64,000 bases of DNA from Psychrobacter sp. AH5 (GTDB lineage: Bacteria; Pseudomonadota; Gammaproteobacteria; Pseudomonadales; Moraxellaceae). The notes beneath the pieces are model-generated. The model searched no databases, had not been told where the DNA came from, and worked only from the letters and a program-made list of their open reading frames with translations. Positions within the stretch are counted from its first letter, which is position 1, and each line of letters begins with the position of its first letter. This document shows, in pieces, positions 47,949 to 59,180 of the stretch. Position numbers and translations under genes: made by a program. The DNA lies in contig NZ_JAMBMT010000001.1 of the NCBI RefSeq assembly GCF_040371085.1, positions 744,001 to 808,000 of the forward strand, written 5' to 3'.

Positions 47949-49190
47949 ATGTCCCCTACTTCAACCTCTCTTGAGCCAGTTATACAAAAGCATCCGCGAG
48001 TCGTCAATGTCGCTGTCGCTGTTATTTATTATCAAGATCAGTATCTATTGGGCTATCGTAATAGTGAGCAGCATCAAGGCGATCGCTATGAGTTTGTCGG
48101 CGGTAAGATTGATAGCGAGGAGACAGCTGTCGCCGCTTTGATACGCGAAACTGCGGAGGAAACCGGTATCGATATTAGCGCCAATACAGCGGTAAAGCTC
48201 GGACGGCTGCATCATGATTATGGGGATAAACAGGTTTGTTTGCAGGTCTATAAAGTAGCGTTAACGGCTGAGCAATATCAGCAGTATAAGCACTGCGATT
48301 TTGGTCTTGAAGGACAGGCGTTGACTTGGGTAGATAAGCCATCGCTTGTGAATAATCATTATCCGCTACCTGCTGCCAACCAAACTATTTTGACTTGGTT
48401 AAAGCTGCCAGAGCAGATCACTATCACGCAGCCTTTAGCGCCCTTTAAGCGGTCGCAGGGGAGCGAGCAGGACTTAGTCAATGAGGCCGCGCAAAAGTGG
48501 CTAGCGTACCATCAGCCTAAGCTTCCCAGTAAAGGCTGGTGTTACCTGCGTCTTAAAACAGCAACATTACAGGCGCAAAACAGTGACGATATAGAGGTCG
48601 ATATCATCAGACAATTATTAGAACTTAGAGCTGATATTAGCGTCATCATTCCCTACAAAGTGGGTAAAACTATTTACCTAGCTAATTATTTGACTAAACA
48701 TGTACAAGGCGAGACAGTGAGCAGCAAGCCAAATGCTAAGGGTGATAGCTTACCTATTAGCGCTTATCATTTGACCCATAATGAGCTTATGACTTGGTTT
48801 ACTAGCTATCAGCGGCAAAAGCAGCATTTGCTAGCTAATAAAATTAGCGATACGGAGTTAAACTTACTTAAGCTTGATAACTGTACGGCGACTACTGGGC
48901 TGATCGTTAGTTGTCATGATAGCGCTAGTATCAAGGCAGCCAATCAGTTGGCTCAGCTGCGTTTACTGCAGGGATTAGCGCCAGTTATCGCGATATTTTT
49001 ATCACCAGTTTTGGCTACTAACAGCCATCCTGATAGCCCAGCGCTGGGTTGGCAGCAGTGGTCCGCTTTGGCACAGTTAGCGGATATGCCAGTGATTGCA
49101 TTAGGCGGATTAACGCCAACGATGCTGGCTACAGCTGTCGAGTATGGAGCGAGTAGTGTTGCGGGCATTGGTAGTTTTTTAAAGGGCTAA
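47949..49190 (+). CDS. Nudix hydrolase (MutT-like) fused to a ThiE/TenI-like domain
   Basis: The 413-residue two-domain protein. Residues about 15-155 are a MutT-type Nudix hydrolase with an intact Nudix box: G at GKIDSEE, then RETAEETGI (fits Gx5Ex7REUxEExGU). It likely removes 8-oxo-dGTP from the nucleotide pool. Residues about 185-413 resemble thiamine-phosphate synthase/TenI (TIM-barrel end DMPVIALGGLTPTMLATAVEYGA, AGIGSFLKG). The catalytic residues of true ThiE are not obvious, and the domain may have another role. Such fusions are known in gamma-proteobacteria. An AGGAG site precedes the ATG. Confidence 0.85.
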   Translation: MSPTSTSLEPVIQKHPRVVNVAVAVIYYQDQYLLGYRNSEQHQGDRYEFVGGKIDSEETAVAALIRETAEETGIDISANTAVKLGRLHHDYGDKQVCLQVYKVALTAEQYQQYKHCDFGLEGQALTWVDKPSLVNNHYPLPAANQTILTWLKLPEQITITQPLAPFKRSQGSEQDLVNEAAQKWLAYHQPKLPSKGWCYLRLKTATLQAQNSDDIEVDIIRQLLELRADISVIIPYKVGKTIYLANYLTKHVQGETVSSKPNAKGDSLPISAYHLTHNELMTWFTSYQRQKQHLLANKISDTELNLLKLDNCTATTGLIVSCHDSASIKAANQLAQLRLLQGLAPVIAIFLSPVLATNSHPDSPALGWQQWSALAQLADMPVIALGGLTPTMLATAVEYGASSVAGIGSFLKG

Positions 49191-49399
49191 TTTAACACTA
49201 AAGCTAAAATATTACTCATATTCAATAAAAGGCAACTATTTAGTTACTATGTAGTTGATAAAGCTAATAATTTTGAATAATTTTACAAACCGTAGCTTTT
49301 ACATACATAGCTCCACTACTTAATGTTATTCTCCATCCCTATTATGGAATACATAAATTAATGATCTAAATTAAAGACATATATATTAATGGTATTCCT

Positions 49400-49924
49400 A
49401 TGAAAGCCAACCAGTTACCTAAGTCAGACTCGTATGATAGTTGCTATCATAGCCAGTCAGCCGGGTCTCAGGCTAAACAGACCAACATCCCTCAAACACT
49501 CAGCTTCTCAGCTAACGACGAGTGCTGTTTTGCTAGCGAGCAGGATAACAAACTTACTAATACCCGCTCTATTAACGCAGCTAGTAACGATGCGAATTAC
49601 TTGACCTATGCATCAGCTCATAGCTCTTATAATTCTCATAGCTCTCATAGCTCTGACACTAGCAGTGCCACTAGTGATATAAGCGGTGGCTACAAAAAAG
49701 CGGCTACTAACAGCACGCAAAAATCGAAACTGTCTGAAACACTGCCTGGCAAAAAACCAGTAGCAGAAAAACCCCCATTAGAAAATAGGGGCTTTATACA
49801 CAACAGAGACTCTGAGAAAATAGCAGCTGAAAAGGCTAAGCTTAATAATGCTGAACTCAATAATAAAAACAACTATAAGCAAAATAATATGACTACTACT
49901 AATCCCGTTTCGGAGAGAATATTT
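49400..49924 (+). other. Open 175-codon in-frame extension upstream of the lipocalin
   Basis: Stop-free frame from an ATG at 49400 running into the lipocalin frame. The encoded residues are Ser/Asn/Lys/His-rich and look disordered; they include a His-Ser repeat (SYNSHSSHSSDTSS) from tandem CATAGCTCT units at 49618-49654. No good ribosome site precedes 49400. It may be a real N-terminal extension, a leader, or a fortuitously open region. A signal peptide buried at residue 176 would be unusual, so I treat it as separate. Confidence 0.35.
49618..49654 (+). repeat. CATAGCTCT short tandem repeat
   Basis: TCATAGCTCT occurs at 49618-49627, 49636-49645 and 49645-49654. The last two are tandem with a period of 9. 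Such a repeat could slip, but 9-base steps keep the frame. Confidence 0.6.
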
Positions 49925-50596
49925 ATGACCAGTCTTCTTAAGCATACTGGTATTGCCCTAGCTATTATTATACCGTTAGCGGCCTTTTCAGCTTATGCGG
50001 CTACTCCCACTCCGCCGCTGGCAAATACAAATGCTACTAGCACTAATTCTACAGCAACGATTGATATCAAGCCGGATGCTATTATTTATAAGTCCGCTAA
50101 TGAGCCAACGACCGTAGACAAAGTAGATTTGGATAAATACGCCGGAACTTGGCATGAGATAGGGCGCTTGCCGATGTACTTTCAGCGTAACTGTGCAAGC
50201 GATGTCACCGCTAACTATACTGAAAAAACAGATGGCTCAGGTATTATTGTTACTAATAAATGCTTAGATCAACAAGGCTCACAGATTGTAGCGGAGGGTT
50301 TGGCAAAACCGGCTGATACTACGGGAAGCAAATTAAAGGTGACTTTCTTGCCTTCATGGATTCGCTGGTTACCGGTAGGTCGTGCTGATTATTGGGTGCT
50401 TGCTCGTGATGGAGATTATCAAACGGCTTTGGTCGGCACGCCCGATAAGAAGTATTTATGGCTACTGGCCCGCTCGCCTAATGTCTCACAGCAAACTTAC
50501 GCTAAGTATCGTCAGATTGCACAGACTCAAGGTTATGATCTAAAAGAATTCACCTTAACTCCGCATGCCAATCAAACGGTTAAATTAATACCTTGA
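49925..50596 (+). CDS. Lipocalin family protein (Blc-like)
   Basis: From the ATG at 49925 the protein has 223 residues with a signal peptide (MTSLLKHTGIALAIIIPLAAF, cut near AYA/AT). The lipocalin SCR1 signature is DLDKYAGTWHEIGRLPMYFQRNC, followed by VTANYTE, GSKLKVTFLPSW, DYWVLARDGDYQTALVG and YLWLLARSP. Bacterial lipocalins (Blc) bind lysophospholipids or fatty acids and act in envelope stress. The usual lipobox Cys is absent, so this one is predicted to be periplasmic rather than membrane-anchored. GGAGAG lies 7 bases before this ATG and decides the start against the 49400 ATG. Confidence 0.85.
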   Translation: MTSLLKHTGIALAIIIPLAAFSAYAATPTPPLANTNATSTNSTATIDIKPDAIIYKSANEPTTVDKVDLDKYAGTWHEIGRLPMYFQRNCASDVTANYTEKTDGSGIIVTNKCLDQQGSQIVAEGLAKPADTTGSKLKVTFLPSWIRWLPVGRADYWVLARDGDYQTALVGTPDKKYLWLLARSPNVSQQTYAKYRQIAQTQGYDLKEFTLTPHANQTVKLIP

Positions 50597-50926
50597 GTTT
50601 TAGTATTGTCGTAGGATTGATTTAGCTGACAAGCGGTTAGGGGTTGAAGATAGCAAGTAGCGACCTCAGTAATAGTCTGTATTATAGGAGACAGCCATAG
50701 CGGTTGTCTTTTTATTTATAGCTCAATTGATGCAACCAAATCGGTTATTACTGGCAAAATAAAGCTTTTTAAGCTAAAATCTACGCCATTTAGCGCCTTT
50801 GATTAGCCTTTAGTTATAAAGTAGCTATGGGTTTTATTAAGCGCTTATAATCAACTATTTATATAGCAAAGTTATTTTTGTCTGCTTTTATCTTTTATTC
50901 ATTTACTGACCATAAGGATGCTTCCA
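50597..50926. other. Intergenic region between lipocalin and GAPDH genes
   Basis: A 330-base stretch with a terminator at 50689, then AT-rich DNA. TATAAT at 50846-50851 is a candidate -10 for the GAPDH gene; its -35 is poor. No gene is seen. Confidence 0.45.
50689..50713 (+). terminator. Intrinsic terminator after the lipocalin gene
   Basis: AGACAGCC (50689-50696) pairs with GGTTGTCT (50702-50709, one G-U pair), loop ATAGC, followed by TTTTATTT. Confidence 0.75.
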
Positions 50927-52357
50927 GTGAGCAACGCTGATACTTTACGCCAACTTCATCAAAACCGTTTGAGCCAATACAATAATCAAGAGCAACAAGC
51001 TATTGAATTGATGAGCCTACTTAACACCCTCTACAATGAAAAAGACGTGCAAGTGACTTTATTTGGTGAAACGCTTGACGCCAGCTCAGTAGGACAACTG
51101 TTAGCTCTACATCAAAAGTCAGCGACTCGCAATCATGGCGATCAGCCTATTGCTATTGAAGATACCTTAGCTATCGTAAAAACACTAATGGACAGTGATG
51201 TCACTGCTGCTAGTGTTGATGCTGGCCAGTTGATCGTTATTGATAGCGATGTAAAGCAAGCTCTACAAGCGGTTGATAAGAGTAAGGCGACTAATGAAGC
51301 TACTGATGTGGTGCTTTATGGCTTTGGTCGTATTGGTCGAGTCTTGACTCGGTTGTTACTCGCTCAAGCTTCAAGCGCTAAAGGTCTACAGCTAAAGGCT
51401 ATCGTAGTACGTCCAGCTCCTGCTGGTGATTTGGCAAAGCGTGCCTCACTACTTGAGCGCGACTCTATTCATGGCAGTTTCACAGGTAGCGTTAGCGTTG
51501 ATGAAGACAATAACGGTATTATTATTAATGGCCGTTTTGTGCAAGTGATTTATGCCAAAGATCCAAGCGAGATTGATTATACTGCTTATGGTATCGATAA
51601 TGCGTTAGTTATTGATAACACTGGCATCTGGAAAGATGAAGACGGCCTTGGTAAGCATTTGCAGGCTAAAGGCGTCCAAAAAGTATTATTAACGGCACCT
51701 GCCGGCGGTAACATCAAAAACGTCGTTTATGCAGTAAATAGCGATACTATCGGCGATGACAAAATCGTCAGTGCTGCTAGCTGTACTACTAACGCCATTA
51801 CCCCAACGCTAAAAGTGTTAAATGATGAATATGGGATTGAAAATGGTCATGTTGAGACCATTCACTCTTTTACCAATGATCAAAACTTGATTGATAATTA
51901 CCATAAAGCTGATCGCCGTGGTCGTAGCGCGGTATTAAATATGGTCATTACCAGTACTGGCGCGGCAAAAGCGGTCGGTAAAGCTTTACCAGAATTAAGT
52001 GGTAAACTAACGGGTAATGCGATTCGAGTGCCAACGCCAAACGTCAGCCTAGCTATCTTGAACCTAAATCTAAAAACCGCTCCAGAGAGTGTTGATGCGC
52101 TAAATAACTTTATGCGTAAGATGGCTAATAGTAGTACTTGGCAATCACAAATTGCTTACACTGATTCTACTGAAGCGGTCTCTACTGATTTTGTCGGTAC
52201 TAAGCATGTCGGTATCGTTGATGCGCAAGCGACTATCGTCACAGATAATCATGCTACAGTCTATATTTGGTACGATAATGAAGTTGGTTATAGTACTCAG
52301 GTACTGCGTATCGCTGGTCAAATGGCTGGTATTAGCTATACGCAAATCCCAGCATAA
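50927..52357 (+). CDS. gap: Glyceraldehyde-3-phosphate dehydrogenase, long form
   Basis: Interconverts glyceraldehyde-3-phosphate and 1,3-bisphosphoglycerate with NAD(P). It is about 476 residues, roughly 140 longer than classical GAPDH; the extra is an N-terminal helical region (about 1-125). The dinucleotide site is VVLYGFGRIGRV; the catalytic Cys is in SAASCTTNAITP, with ETIHSFTNDQNLID and DRRGRSAVLNM downstream. The same long form occurs in Pseudomonas and relatives, where it is often assigned to gluconeogenesis. I prefer GTG at 50927, with AAGGA 8 bases upstream, over the ATG at 50918 which overlaps that site. Confidence 0.92.
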   Translation: MSNADTLRQLHQNRLSQYNNQEQQAIELMSLLNTLYNEKDVQVTLFGETLDASSVGQLLALHQKSATRNHGDQPIAIEDTLAIVKTLMDSDVTAASVDAGQLIVIDSDVKQALQAVDKSKATNEATDVVLYGFGRIGRVLTRLLLAQASSAKGLQLKAIVVRPAPAGDLAKRASLLERDSIHGSFTGSVSVDEDNNGIIINGRFVQVIYAKDPSEIDYTAYGIDNALVIDNTGIWKDEDGLGKHLQAKGVQKVLLTAPAGGNIKNVVYAVNSDTIGDDKIVSAASCTTNAITPTLKVLNDEYGIENGHVETIHSFTNDQNLIDNYHKADRRGRSAVLNMVITSTGAAKAVGKALPELSGKLTGNAIRVPTPNVSLAILNLNLKTAPESVDALNNFMRKMANSSTWQSQIAYTDSTEAVSTDFVGTKHVGIVDAQATIVTDNHATVYIWYDNEVGYSTQVLRIAGQMAGISYTQIPA

Positions 52358-52448
52358 CGTTAGCCTACGGTTGGGCGCATAGAAGAGCAAGTCGGCATAA
52401 AGTAGCGATAAGCCTTTATAGGTCAGCTATGTTGAGCCGCTTATAGAG

Positions 52449-52482
52449 CACCCGATAGTCGCATTGGTTATCGGGTGTTGTT
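52449..52482 (+). terminator. Probable terminator after the GAPDH gene
   Basis: CACCCGATA (52449-52457) pairs exactly with TATCGGGTG (52469-52477), 11-base loop, followed by TTGTTG. The T-tract is broken, so strength is uncertain. Confidence 0.6.
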
Positions 52483-52568
52483 GATATTAATGACTATAGA
52501 CTCAAATATATTTTATAGACTTAATATTTTAAAAAATGAATAATTTAGTAGTACTCAAATAGTAATGA

Positions 52569-53804
<1,236 letters not shown>

Positions 53805-53908
53805 GGTTATAGTAAACACTGGCATTTATTAACCTCAACAGCACTAGCATTAGCAGTTATTAGCACTAATCAGTAATTCATACTTAAGATAAACAACAGG
53901 AGTTTTTT

Positions 53909-55081
53909 ATGGCAGTTGACATGGAACAAACGACAGAAGAAGCAAGGTTTATTGAGCAGCCTCGTAACTTTGATATTCGACGCGTTATTGTCAAGATTGG
54001 CTCATCGTTATTGACCAATAATGGTCGCGGGCTTGATCGAACTGCTATTTATGGTTGGGCCAAACAAATTGCCAAACTACATAATCAAGGTATGGAGGTT
54101 TTGTTAGTATCGTCAGGTGCGGTTGCTGAGGGCGTGGTGCGCATGAACTTGGAGGAGCGTCCTAAAAAGCTTACGGCTCTTCAAGCTTGTGCTTCTATTG
54201 GTCAAATGGGTTTGATTGAGACCTGGTGGTCAGCGCTTATTCAACACGGCGTGCAAAGCGCTCAGTTATTGTTAACGCATGACGACTTATCCAATCGTAG
54301 CCGTTATCTCAATACTGGCGGCGCACTGAGTCAGTTATTAGAGTGGCGAGTATTACCGGTTATCAATGAGAACGATACCATCACGATTGATGAGATCAAA
54401 TTTGGTGATAACGATACTTTAGGGGCGATGTCAGCCGCTATGGTAAACGCCGACTTATATATCATCTTGACCGATCAAGAAGGAGTGTTTACCGATAACC
54501 CGCGCGATAATCCTAATGCTAGAATGATTCGTCAAGAGCGCGCTATGGCGGATTATTTGTTTGATATCGCTGGCGATGGTGGCAAATTGGGCCGCGGCGG
54601 TATGTTGACCAAAATCCGGGCTGGCCGCTTAGCGGCAATGGGTGGTTGCCCGACCGTTATCGTCAGCGGCGCAATCGCCGATGTGATTACTCGCGTGGTT
54701 TCAGGCGAGGCGATTGGGACTCTACTCACTACCAATGAAGCGGACAAAATCATCGCTCGTAAGCAGTGGCTCGCGGCGCATTTGCGTATGTCAGGTAGCT
54801 TAATAGTAGACGCTGGGGCGGCAAAAGCTTTGACTGAGAATAACCGTAGTCTATTACCGGTTGGGGTAGTGGAGGTTCGGGGCGGTTTTGATGAAGGCGA
54901 TGTGGTTGAGATTATTCATCAAGATACTGGCGAGCGCTTAGCGGTCGGTCAAGTGAACTTCTCTTCGCATGAAGCACGCCGCGTCGCCCGCGAGCGTACA
55001 GAGCAGTTTGATAAAATCCTTGGTAGCCATGAAGAGCGTGTGGTTATGGTACACCGCGATAATCTAGCTTTAACTTCTTAG
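53909..55081 (+). CDS. proB: Glutamate 5-kinase
   Basis: First step of proline synthesis: ATP-dependent phosphorylation of glutamate. It has 390 residues: an amino-acid-kinase domain (VIVKIGSSLLTN, VSSGAVAEGV, NENDTITIDEIKFGDNDTLGA, GRGGMLTKIRAG) and a C-terminal PUA domain from about residue 295. An AGGAG site precedes the ATG. A polar leader of about 20 residues precedes the domain. It follows obgE by 104 bases. proA is not in the window. Confidence 0.96.
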   Translation: MAVDMEQTTEEARFIEQPRNFDIRRVIVKIGSSLLTNNGRGLDRTAIYGWAKQIAKLHNQGMEVLLVSSGAVAEGVVRMNLEERPKKLTALQACASIGQMGLIETWWSALIQHGVQSAQLLLTHDDLSNRSRYLNTGGALSQLLEWRVLPVINENDTITIDEIKFGDNDTLGAMSAAMVNADLYIILTDQEGVFTDNPRDNPNARMIRQERAMADYLFDIAGDGGKLGRGGMLTKIRAGRLAAMGGCPTVIVSGAIADVITRVVSGEAIGTLLTTNEADKIIARKQWLAAHLRMSGSLIVDAGAAKALTENNRSLLPVGVVEVRGGFDEGDVVEIIHQDTGERLAVGQVNFSSHEARRVARERTEQFDKILGSHEERVVMVHRDNLALTS

Positions 55082-55219
55082 TTTTAATTTTTAATGGCAA
55101 AGCTTTATTTAACATAGCTTGTTTTATTTAAGACTTATGAAAACTATGTTTACATTTAATTAATAATCTTTATTTAATTATTGATAATGACAATAAATTT
55201 CTGATTTTGGAGATCATCC

Positions 55220-56371
55220 ATGAGTGTTTCAAGTAGCACTTTATCAAACGCTAACGCTGCAAATGAGCATAATTTTGCGCCACTAAAAAACGATAGATTA
55301 TTGCGAGCGATGCGCTTTGAGCCTATAGATATGACTCCAGTCTGGATGATGCGTCAAGCAGGGCGTTATCTACCAGAATATAAGGCGACTCGTGCTGAAG
55401 CAGGCGATTTTATGAGTCTGTGTAAAGACACCGATCGGGCTACTGAGGTGACACTACAGCCGCTGCGTCGTATGGATCTGGATGCTGCCATTTTGTTCAG
55501 TGATATTTTGACTATTCCTGATGCGATGGGTTTAGGTTTGTATTTTGAGACTGGTGAAGGTCCAAAATTTAAGTATCCTATCCGTACTCAAGCAGACCTT
55601 GATCGTCTGCCTGTTTTGGAGGTTAACGATTCACTTGATTATGTGATGCGAGCAGTCACGAGTATTCGTAAAGCGCTGAACGGCCAAGTGCCACTATTTG
55701 GTTTTTCTGGTAGTCCATGGACACTAGCGACTTATATGATTGAGGGCGGCAGCTCAAAAGATTATCGCTATACCAAAGGCTTTTTATATAGCAATCCTCA
55801 GTTTTTGCATCAGCTGCTAGATAAGATTGCTAATGCCGTCATTGATTATTTGGACGCGCAAGTAGTTGCTGGCGCGCAGATCCTGCAAATATTTGATAGT
55901 TGGGGCGGCGCATTAGGTCATCGCCAATTTATCGATTTCTCACACAATTATAATAAGCGTATTGTCGCTGAGTTAAAGAAGCGTCATCCTCAGGTGCCGG
56001 TAGTATTATTTACTAAAGGTGGCGGTTTGTGGCTTGATGTACAAGCCGATAGCGAAGCGGATGCCTTAGGTCTAGATTGGACGATGCCACTTGAGCGTGC
56101 CCGTCAAGTCTTGAATCAAAGTCAGCGTGATTTGACCAAACGTCATAAAACTTTGCAAGGTAGCAAAGCTATCCAAGGTAATATGGATCCGGCGACTCTG
56201 TATGGCTCTCCTGAGACGATTCGTAGCGAGGTCAAGCTTATGCTAGACGGCGCTTATGCTGGCGGCGATAAGACAGGCTATATTGCCAATTTGGGCCACG
56301 GTATTACTCAATGGGTCAATCCGGACAATGCTAAAGTCTTTATCGATGCGGTACATGACTACAAGATTTAG
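55220..56371 (+). CDS. hemE: Uroporphyrinogen decarboxylase
   Basis: Removes four acetate carboxyls from uroporphyrinogen III in haem synthesis. It has 383 residues. The N-terminal signature [15 protein letters not shown], the [14 protein letters not shown] segment with the catalytic-type Asp, [19 protein letters not shown], and GNMDPATLY with GHGI at the end are all present. GGAG lies 9 bases before the ATG. A Ser/Asn-rich leader of about 20 residues makes it slightly longer than usual. Confidence 0.97.
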   Translation: MSVSSSTLSNANAANEHNFAPLKNDRLLRAMRFEPIDMTPVWMMRQAGRYLPEYKATRAEAGDFMSLCKDTDRATEVTLQPLRRMDLDAAILFSDILTIPDAMGLGLYFETGEGPKFKYPIRTQADLDRLPVLEVNDSLDYVMRAVTSIRKALNGQVPLFGFSGSPWTLATYMIEGGSSKDYRYTKGFLYSNPQFLHQLLDKIANAVIDYLDAQVVAGAQILQIFDSWGGALGHRQFIDFSHNYNKRIVAELKKRHPQVPVVLFTKGGGLWLDVQADSEADALGLDWTMPLERARQVLNQSQRDLTKRHKTLQGSKAIQGNMDPATLYGSPETIRSEVKLMLDGAYAGGDKTGYIANLGHGITQWVNPDNAKVFIDAVHDYKI

Positions 56372-56430
56372 CGCACAAAGAGTTGTGGTATAAATATTAG
56401 CTTTATAAAAGTAATTAAAAAGGATGGGTT

Positions 56431-57498
56431 ATGATTTCAGCAGCGATTGTCGGTGGTACTGGTTATACAGGTATTGAGCTTATTCGGCTATTGTCAGCCC
56501 ATCCTGAAGTGTCTATTGATTTATTAACCTCTCGTAGCGAAGCAGGTATTCGCGCTGATGAGATCTTTCCAAGTCTGCGCGGTATCTCCGACATCGTCTT
56601 TAGCGATTTAGGGCAAGATACACTAGCAGCGCTACAAAAATGTGATGTAGTGTTTTTTGCCACTCCGCATGGTGTCGCTATGCAGCAAGCTGAGGCTTTA
56701 ACTGAGGCGGGCGTCAAAGTTATTGACTTAGCCGCTGATTTTCGTCTGCAATCTTTGGTAGAGTTTGAAAAATGGTATAACCAAACCCATGCGTGTCCCG
56801 AATTATTAAAAAGCGCAGTTTATGGTTTGCCAGAGATCAACCGCGATAAATTAGCGAATGCTATGGTAGTAGGCAATCCAGGCTGTTATCCAACGACCGC
56901 TATCTTAGGCCTAAAACCTATTATCAGTTTGCAAAATAATAAAAGCGAGCGCTTGATAGAGTCACGTATCATTATCGATGCAAAATCTGGAGTTTCTGGG
57001 GCGGGGCGTCAAGCTAGCCTAGCGCTCAATTATGCAGAGACTACCGACAATTTCAAAGCTTATGGCGTTACCGGTCATCGGCATTTGCCTGAGATTGAGC
57101 AAGGGGTTGAGCAACTACTGGCCAGTCAATTTAGTCAGCGTATTCGGTTTTTGCCGCATTTAGTACCGATGATACGTGGTATGTTAAGCTCCATTCATTT
57201 GGAGCTGACAGAGGCGGGTACTGCTATCGACTGGCAGCATGAGTTTGAGACAAACTATGCTAGCGAGGCTTTTATTGATGTGTTGCCAGCGGGTAGCTAC
57301 CCTGATACTCGCAGTGTCCGCGCTAGCAATCGTTTGCGTATTGGCATCTATCAAAACAATGAGCGTCGTGAGCTAACCGTGTTAGTCGTACAAGATAACT
57401 TAGTTAAAGGCGCAGCAGGACAGGCCGTACAAAACCTAAATGTGATGTTTGGCTTTGATGAAAAGCTAGGGTTAAACGCAGCGCCTATTGTGCCTTAA
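56431..57498 (+). CDS. argC: N-acetyl-gamma-glutamyl-phosphate reductase
   Basis: Third enzyme of arginine synthesis; reduces N-acetylglutamyl-phosphate with NADPH. It has 355 residues. The nucleotide site [18 protein letters not shown] opens the protein; the catalytic Cys is in [13 protein letters not shown], and the [10 protein letters not shown] and [17 protein letters not shown] motifs follow. AAAGGA precedes the ATG. Its stop codon lies in the first unit of a 15-base triplicate (57491-57532). Confidence 0.96.
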   Translation: MISAAIVGGTGYTGIELIRLLSAHPEVSIDLLTSRSEAGIRADEIFPSLRGISDIVFSDLGQDTLAALQKCDVVFFATPHGVAMQQAEALTEAGVKVIDLAADFRLQSLVEFEKWYNQTHACPELLKSAVYGLPEINRDKLANAMVVGNPGCYPTTAILGLKPIISLQNNKSERLIESRIIIDAKSGVSGAGRQASLALNYAETTDNFKAYGVTGHRHLPEIEQGVEQLLASQFSQRIRFLPHLVPMIRGMLSSIHLELTEAGTAIDWQHEFETNYASEAFIDVLPAGSYPDTRSVRASNRLRIGIYQNNERRELTVLVVQDNLVKGAAGQAVQNLNVMFGFDEKLGLNAAPIVP

Positions 57499-57532
57499 TT
57501 TACTATGCCTTAGTTTACTTTGCTTTAATGAG
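57491..57532 (+). repeat. 15-bp imperfect triplicate at the argC stop
   Basis: TGCCTTAATTTACTA, TGCCTTAGTTTACTT and TGCTTTAATGAG lie in register (57491, 57506, 57521). The first two agree at 13 of 15 bases. The argC TAA is in the first unit. Confidence 0.6.
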
Positions 57533-57695
57533 TGTTTAGCTATTTTTTAGAGCATTGTTTTTTAGCTTAAACTATTCGTTTATAGCTTGATTAACCCGTA
57601 ATCTGTAGCCATAGTGAGGTTTGTCTGACAGCCACTATTGACTGCTGATTCACTGCGCTTACGGTGCGATGCTAGGTATTGCCAATAAATTCCGT

Positions 57696-57701
57696 TATAA
57701 T
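57696..57701 (+). promoter_or_regulatory. Putative -10 element before the coiled-coil protein gene
   Basis: Consensus TATAAT lies 34 bases before the ATG at 57735. The -35 region is not close to consensus. Confidence 0.4.
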
Positions 57702-57734
57702 ACATCGCCTTTCTTCTAAAGAGATACTGTCCAG

Positions 57735-58673
57735 ATGCGTGTTAAGACTGCCCTCCGCTTGCGCTTGCAGCCAGCACATTTACCGTGTCAAGCGACTCTA
57801 TTCTCTTATAAATCGTCACTAAATAAGGCTGTAACAGCTAGTAGTGATAGTAGGCAGGTTAGCGATTCTAAGAAGTTTGCGCCTAACCAAAATCAAGCTA
57901 AAAGCGGTACTTTTAAAGTTTATAAGACTAGCTTACAAAGCAGTCAGACGGGCGCGGCATCATGGATATTAGCGCTGTTTGCGGCGGTGATACTACTGAC
58001 AGCGATAGTCGGACTTATCTTTGGTCATAATTTTGGTTATCAGCGCGGTTACCACGCGGCGCAGGCAGAAACCAAAAAAGCGGTAGATAGCGGTCAGATG
58101 ACAGTACAAGAGCTTGAAGAGCTGCGCACTAGTCATAAAGTGCTGAGCAATCAAGTAGCGATAGCCAAGCAAGAGTTGACCATAAGTCTTAATAATTTAG
58201 ATGAGCTGCGTCAAAACCAAAAAGAGCTTAGTATTGAAAACAGACAAATCAGTCAGCTAAACGAGCTATATGCCCAAGCCCTTAGTAAAACTGGTGGTCT
58301 ACCTTTGCAAGTGATGGCAGCTAAGATTGAACCATTGCCAGAGAATGCTTTTGAGTATGGTTTTGATGTGGCCATGCTTAGTAAAGACAGTCAAGCTAAG
58401 TATTTAAACGTCAGTTTGAGCTTGCTTAACGATGACGATTTTGTCGAGATACCATTAGACCCTAAGCGTTATTTGATCGAAGGTATTGCTCGTATTCGCG
58501 GCCGTTTCGTAATGCCCAACACTTTCAAACCTATGCAAGTGAAATTAACCTTAGAGGCGGACGGTCAAACCGTTGAGCAGTTATATGATTGGGAGCTTGG
58601 AGCTAAGGTAGATAATATGCCCATCTCCTTAATAGATTTGCCAGAAGTCGATCACTCCCCTATAGAGCCTTGA
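57735..58673 (+). CDS. Membrane-anchored coiled-coil protein (DUF6776-like), function unknown
   Basis: The 312-residue protein has a polar N-terminal region (1-70), one membrane helix (about 75-98, SWILALFAAVILLTAIVGLIF), a coiled coil (about 110-175, rich in LEELRTSH, NLDELRQNQKEL) and a C-terminal beta-rich domain (LPLQVMAAKIEPLP to the end). It resembles the DUF6776 proteins seen near argC in Pseudomonas and relatives; I base this on layout and place, not on a database match. The likely topology is a periplasmic coiled coil and globular domain. Confidence 0.6.
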   Translation: MRVKTALRLRLQPAHLPCQATLFSYKSSLNKAVTASSDSRQVSDSKKFAPNQNQAKSGTFKVYKTSLQSSQTGAASWILALFAAVILLTAIVGLIFGHNFGYQRGYHAAQAETKKAVDSGQMTVQELEELRTSHKVLSNQVAIAKQELTISLNNLDELRQNQKELSIENRQISQLNELYAQALSKTGGLPLQVMAAKIEPLPENAFEYGFDVAMLSKDSQAKYLNVSLSLLNDDDFVEIPLDPKRYLIEGIARIRGRFVMPNTFKPMQVKLTLEADGQTVEQLYDWELGAKVDNMPISLIDLPEVDHSPIEP

Positions 58674-58760
58674 GCCCTCTGTGGTTTTATCCTAAATCAT
58701 AGCTATCTATCAAGCTTTACGGGCAGCTTATCCTCATTTTTTATTTGAATTACTACTACT

Positions 58761-59180
58761 ATGACAAAGCACTATTTATCAACTCTTAACAGCATTGAAC
58801 CCACAGTTTTGGACTGGCATCTGCCTAGTATGCCAGCTGGTATTCGCGCGCAAGAAGACGATCCAGATAGCGAAACTGCGCCGCAAGCAGACGTCTTGGT
58901 CGCGGAGCCTGAGATTGCTAAGCCGCCTATGTACGCGGTTGTCATGTACAATGATAACTATACTCCCATGGAGTTTGTGGTTTATATCTTACAATCAGAG
59001 TTCAAACATAACGTCGATTCTGCGGTACAAATCATGCTAACCATTCATAATACTAGTAAAGGTATTGCTGGTATTTATCCTAAAGATATTGCTGAAACTA
59101 AGGCCAAAAAAGTCAATAGCTTAGCGCACCGTGAAGGCTATCCACTACTAACTCAGATTGAGCCGCACCAAGGCGAATAA
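58761..59180 (+). CDS. clpS: ATP-dependent Clp protease adaptor ClpS
   Basis: Adaptor that delivers N-degron substrates to ClpA. It has 139 residues: a variable 50-residue N-terminal extension and then the ClpS fold with MYAVVMYNDNYTPMEFVVYILQ. The N-degron pocket residues (YNDNYTPMEFV) and the VMLTIH-like segment (AVQIMLTIHNTSKGIAG) are intact. clpA follows 540 bases later. No strong ribosome site precedes the ATG. Confidence 0.95.
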   Translation: MTKHYLSTLNSIEPTVLDWHLPSMPAGIRAQEDDPDSETAPQADVLVAEPEIAKPPMYAVVMYNDNYTPMEFVVYILQSEFKHNVDSAVQIMLTIHNTSKGIAGIYPKDIAETKAKKVNSLAHREGYPLLTQIEPHQGE

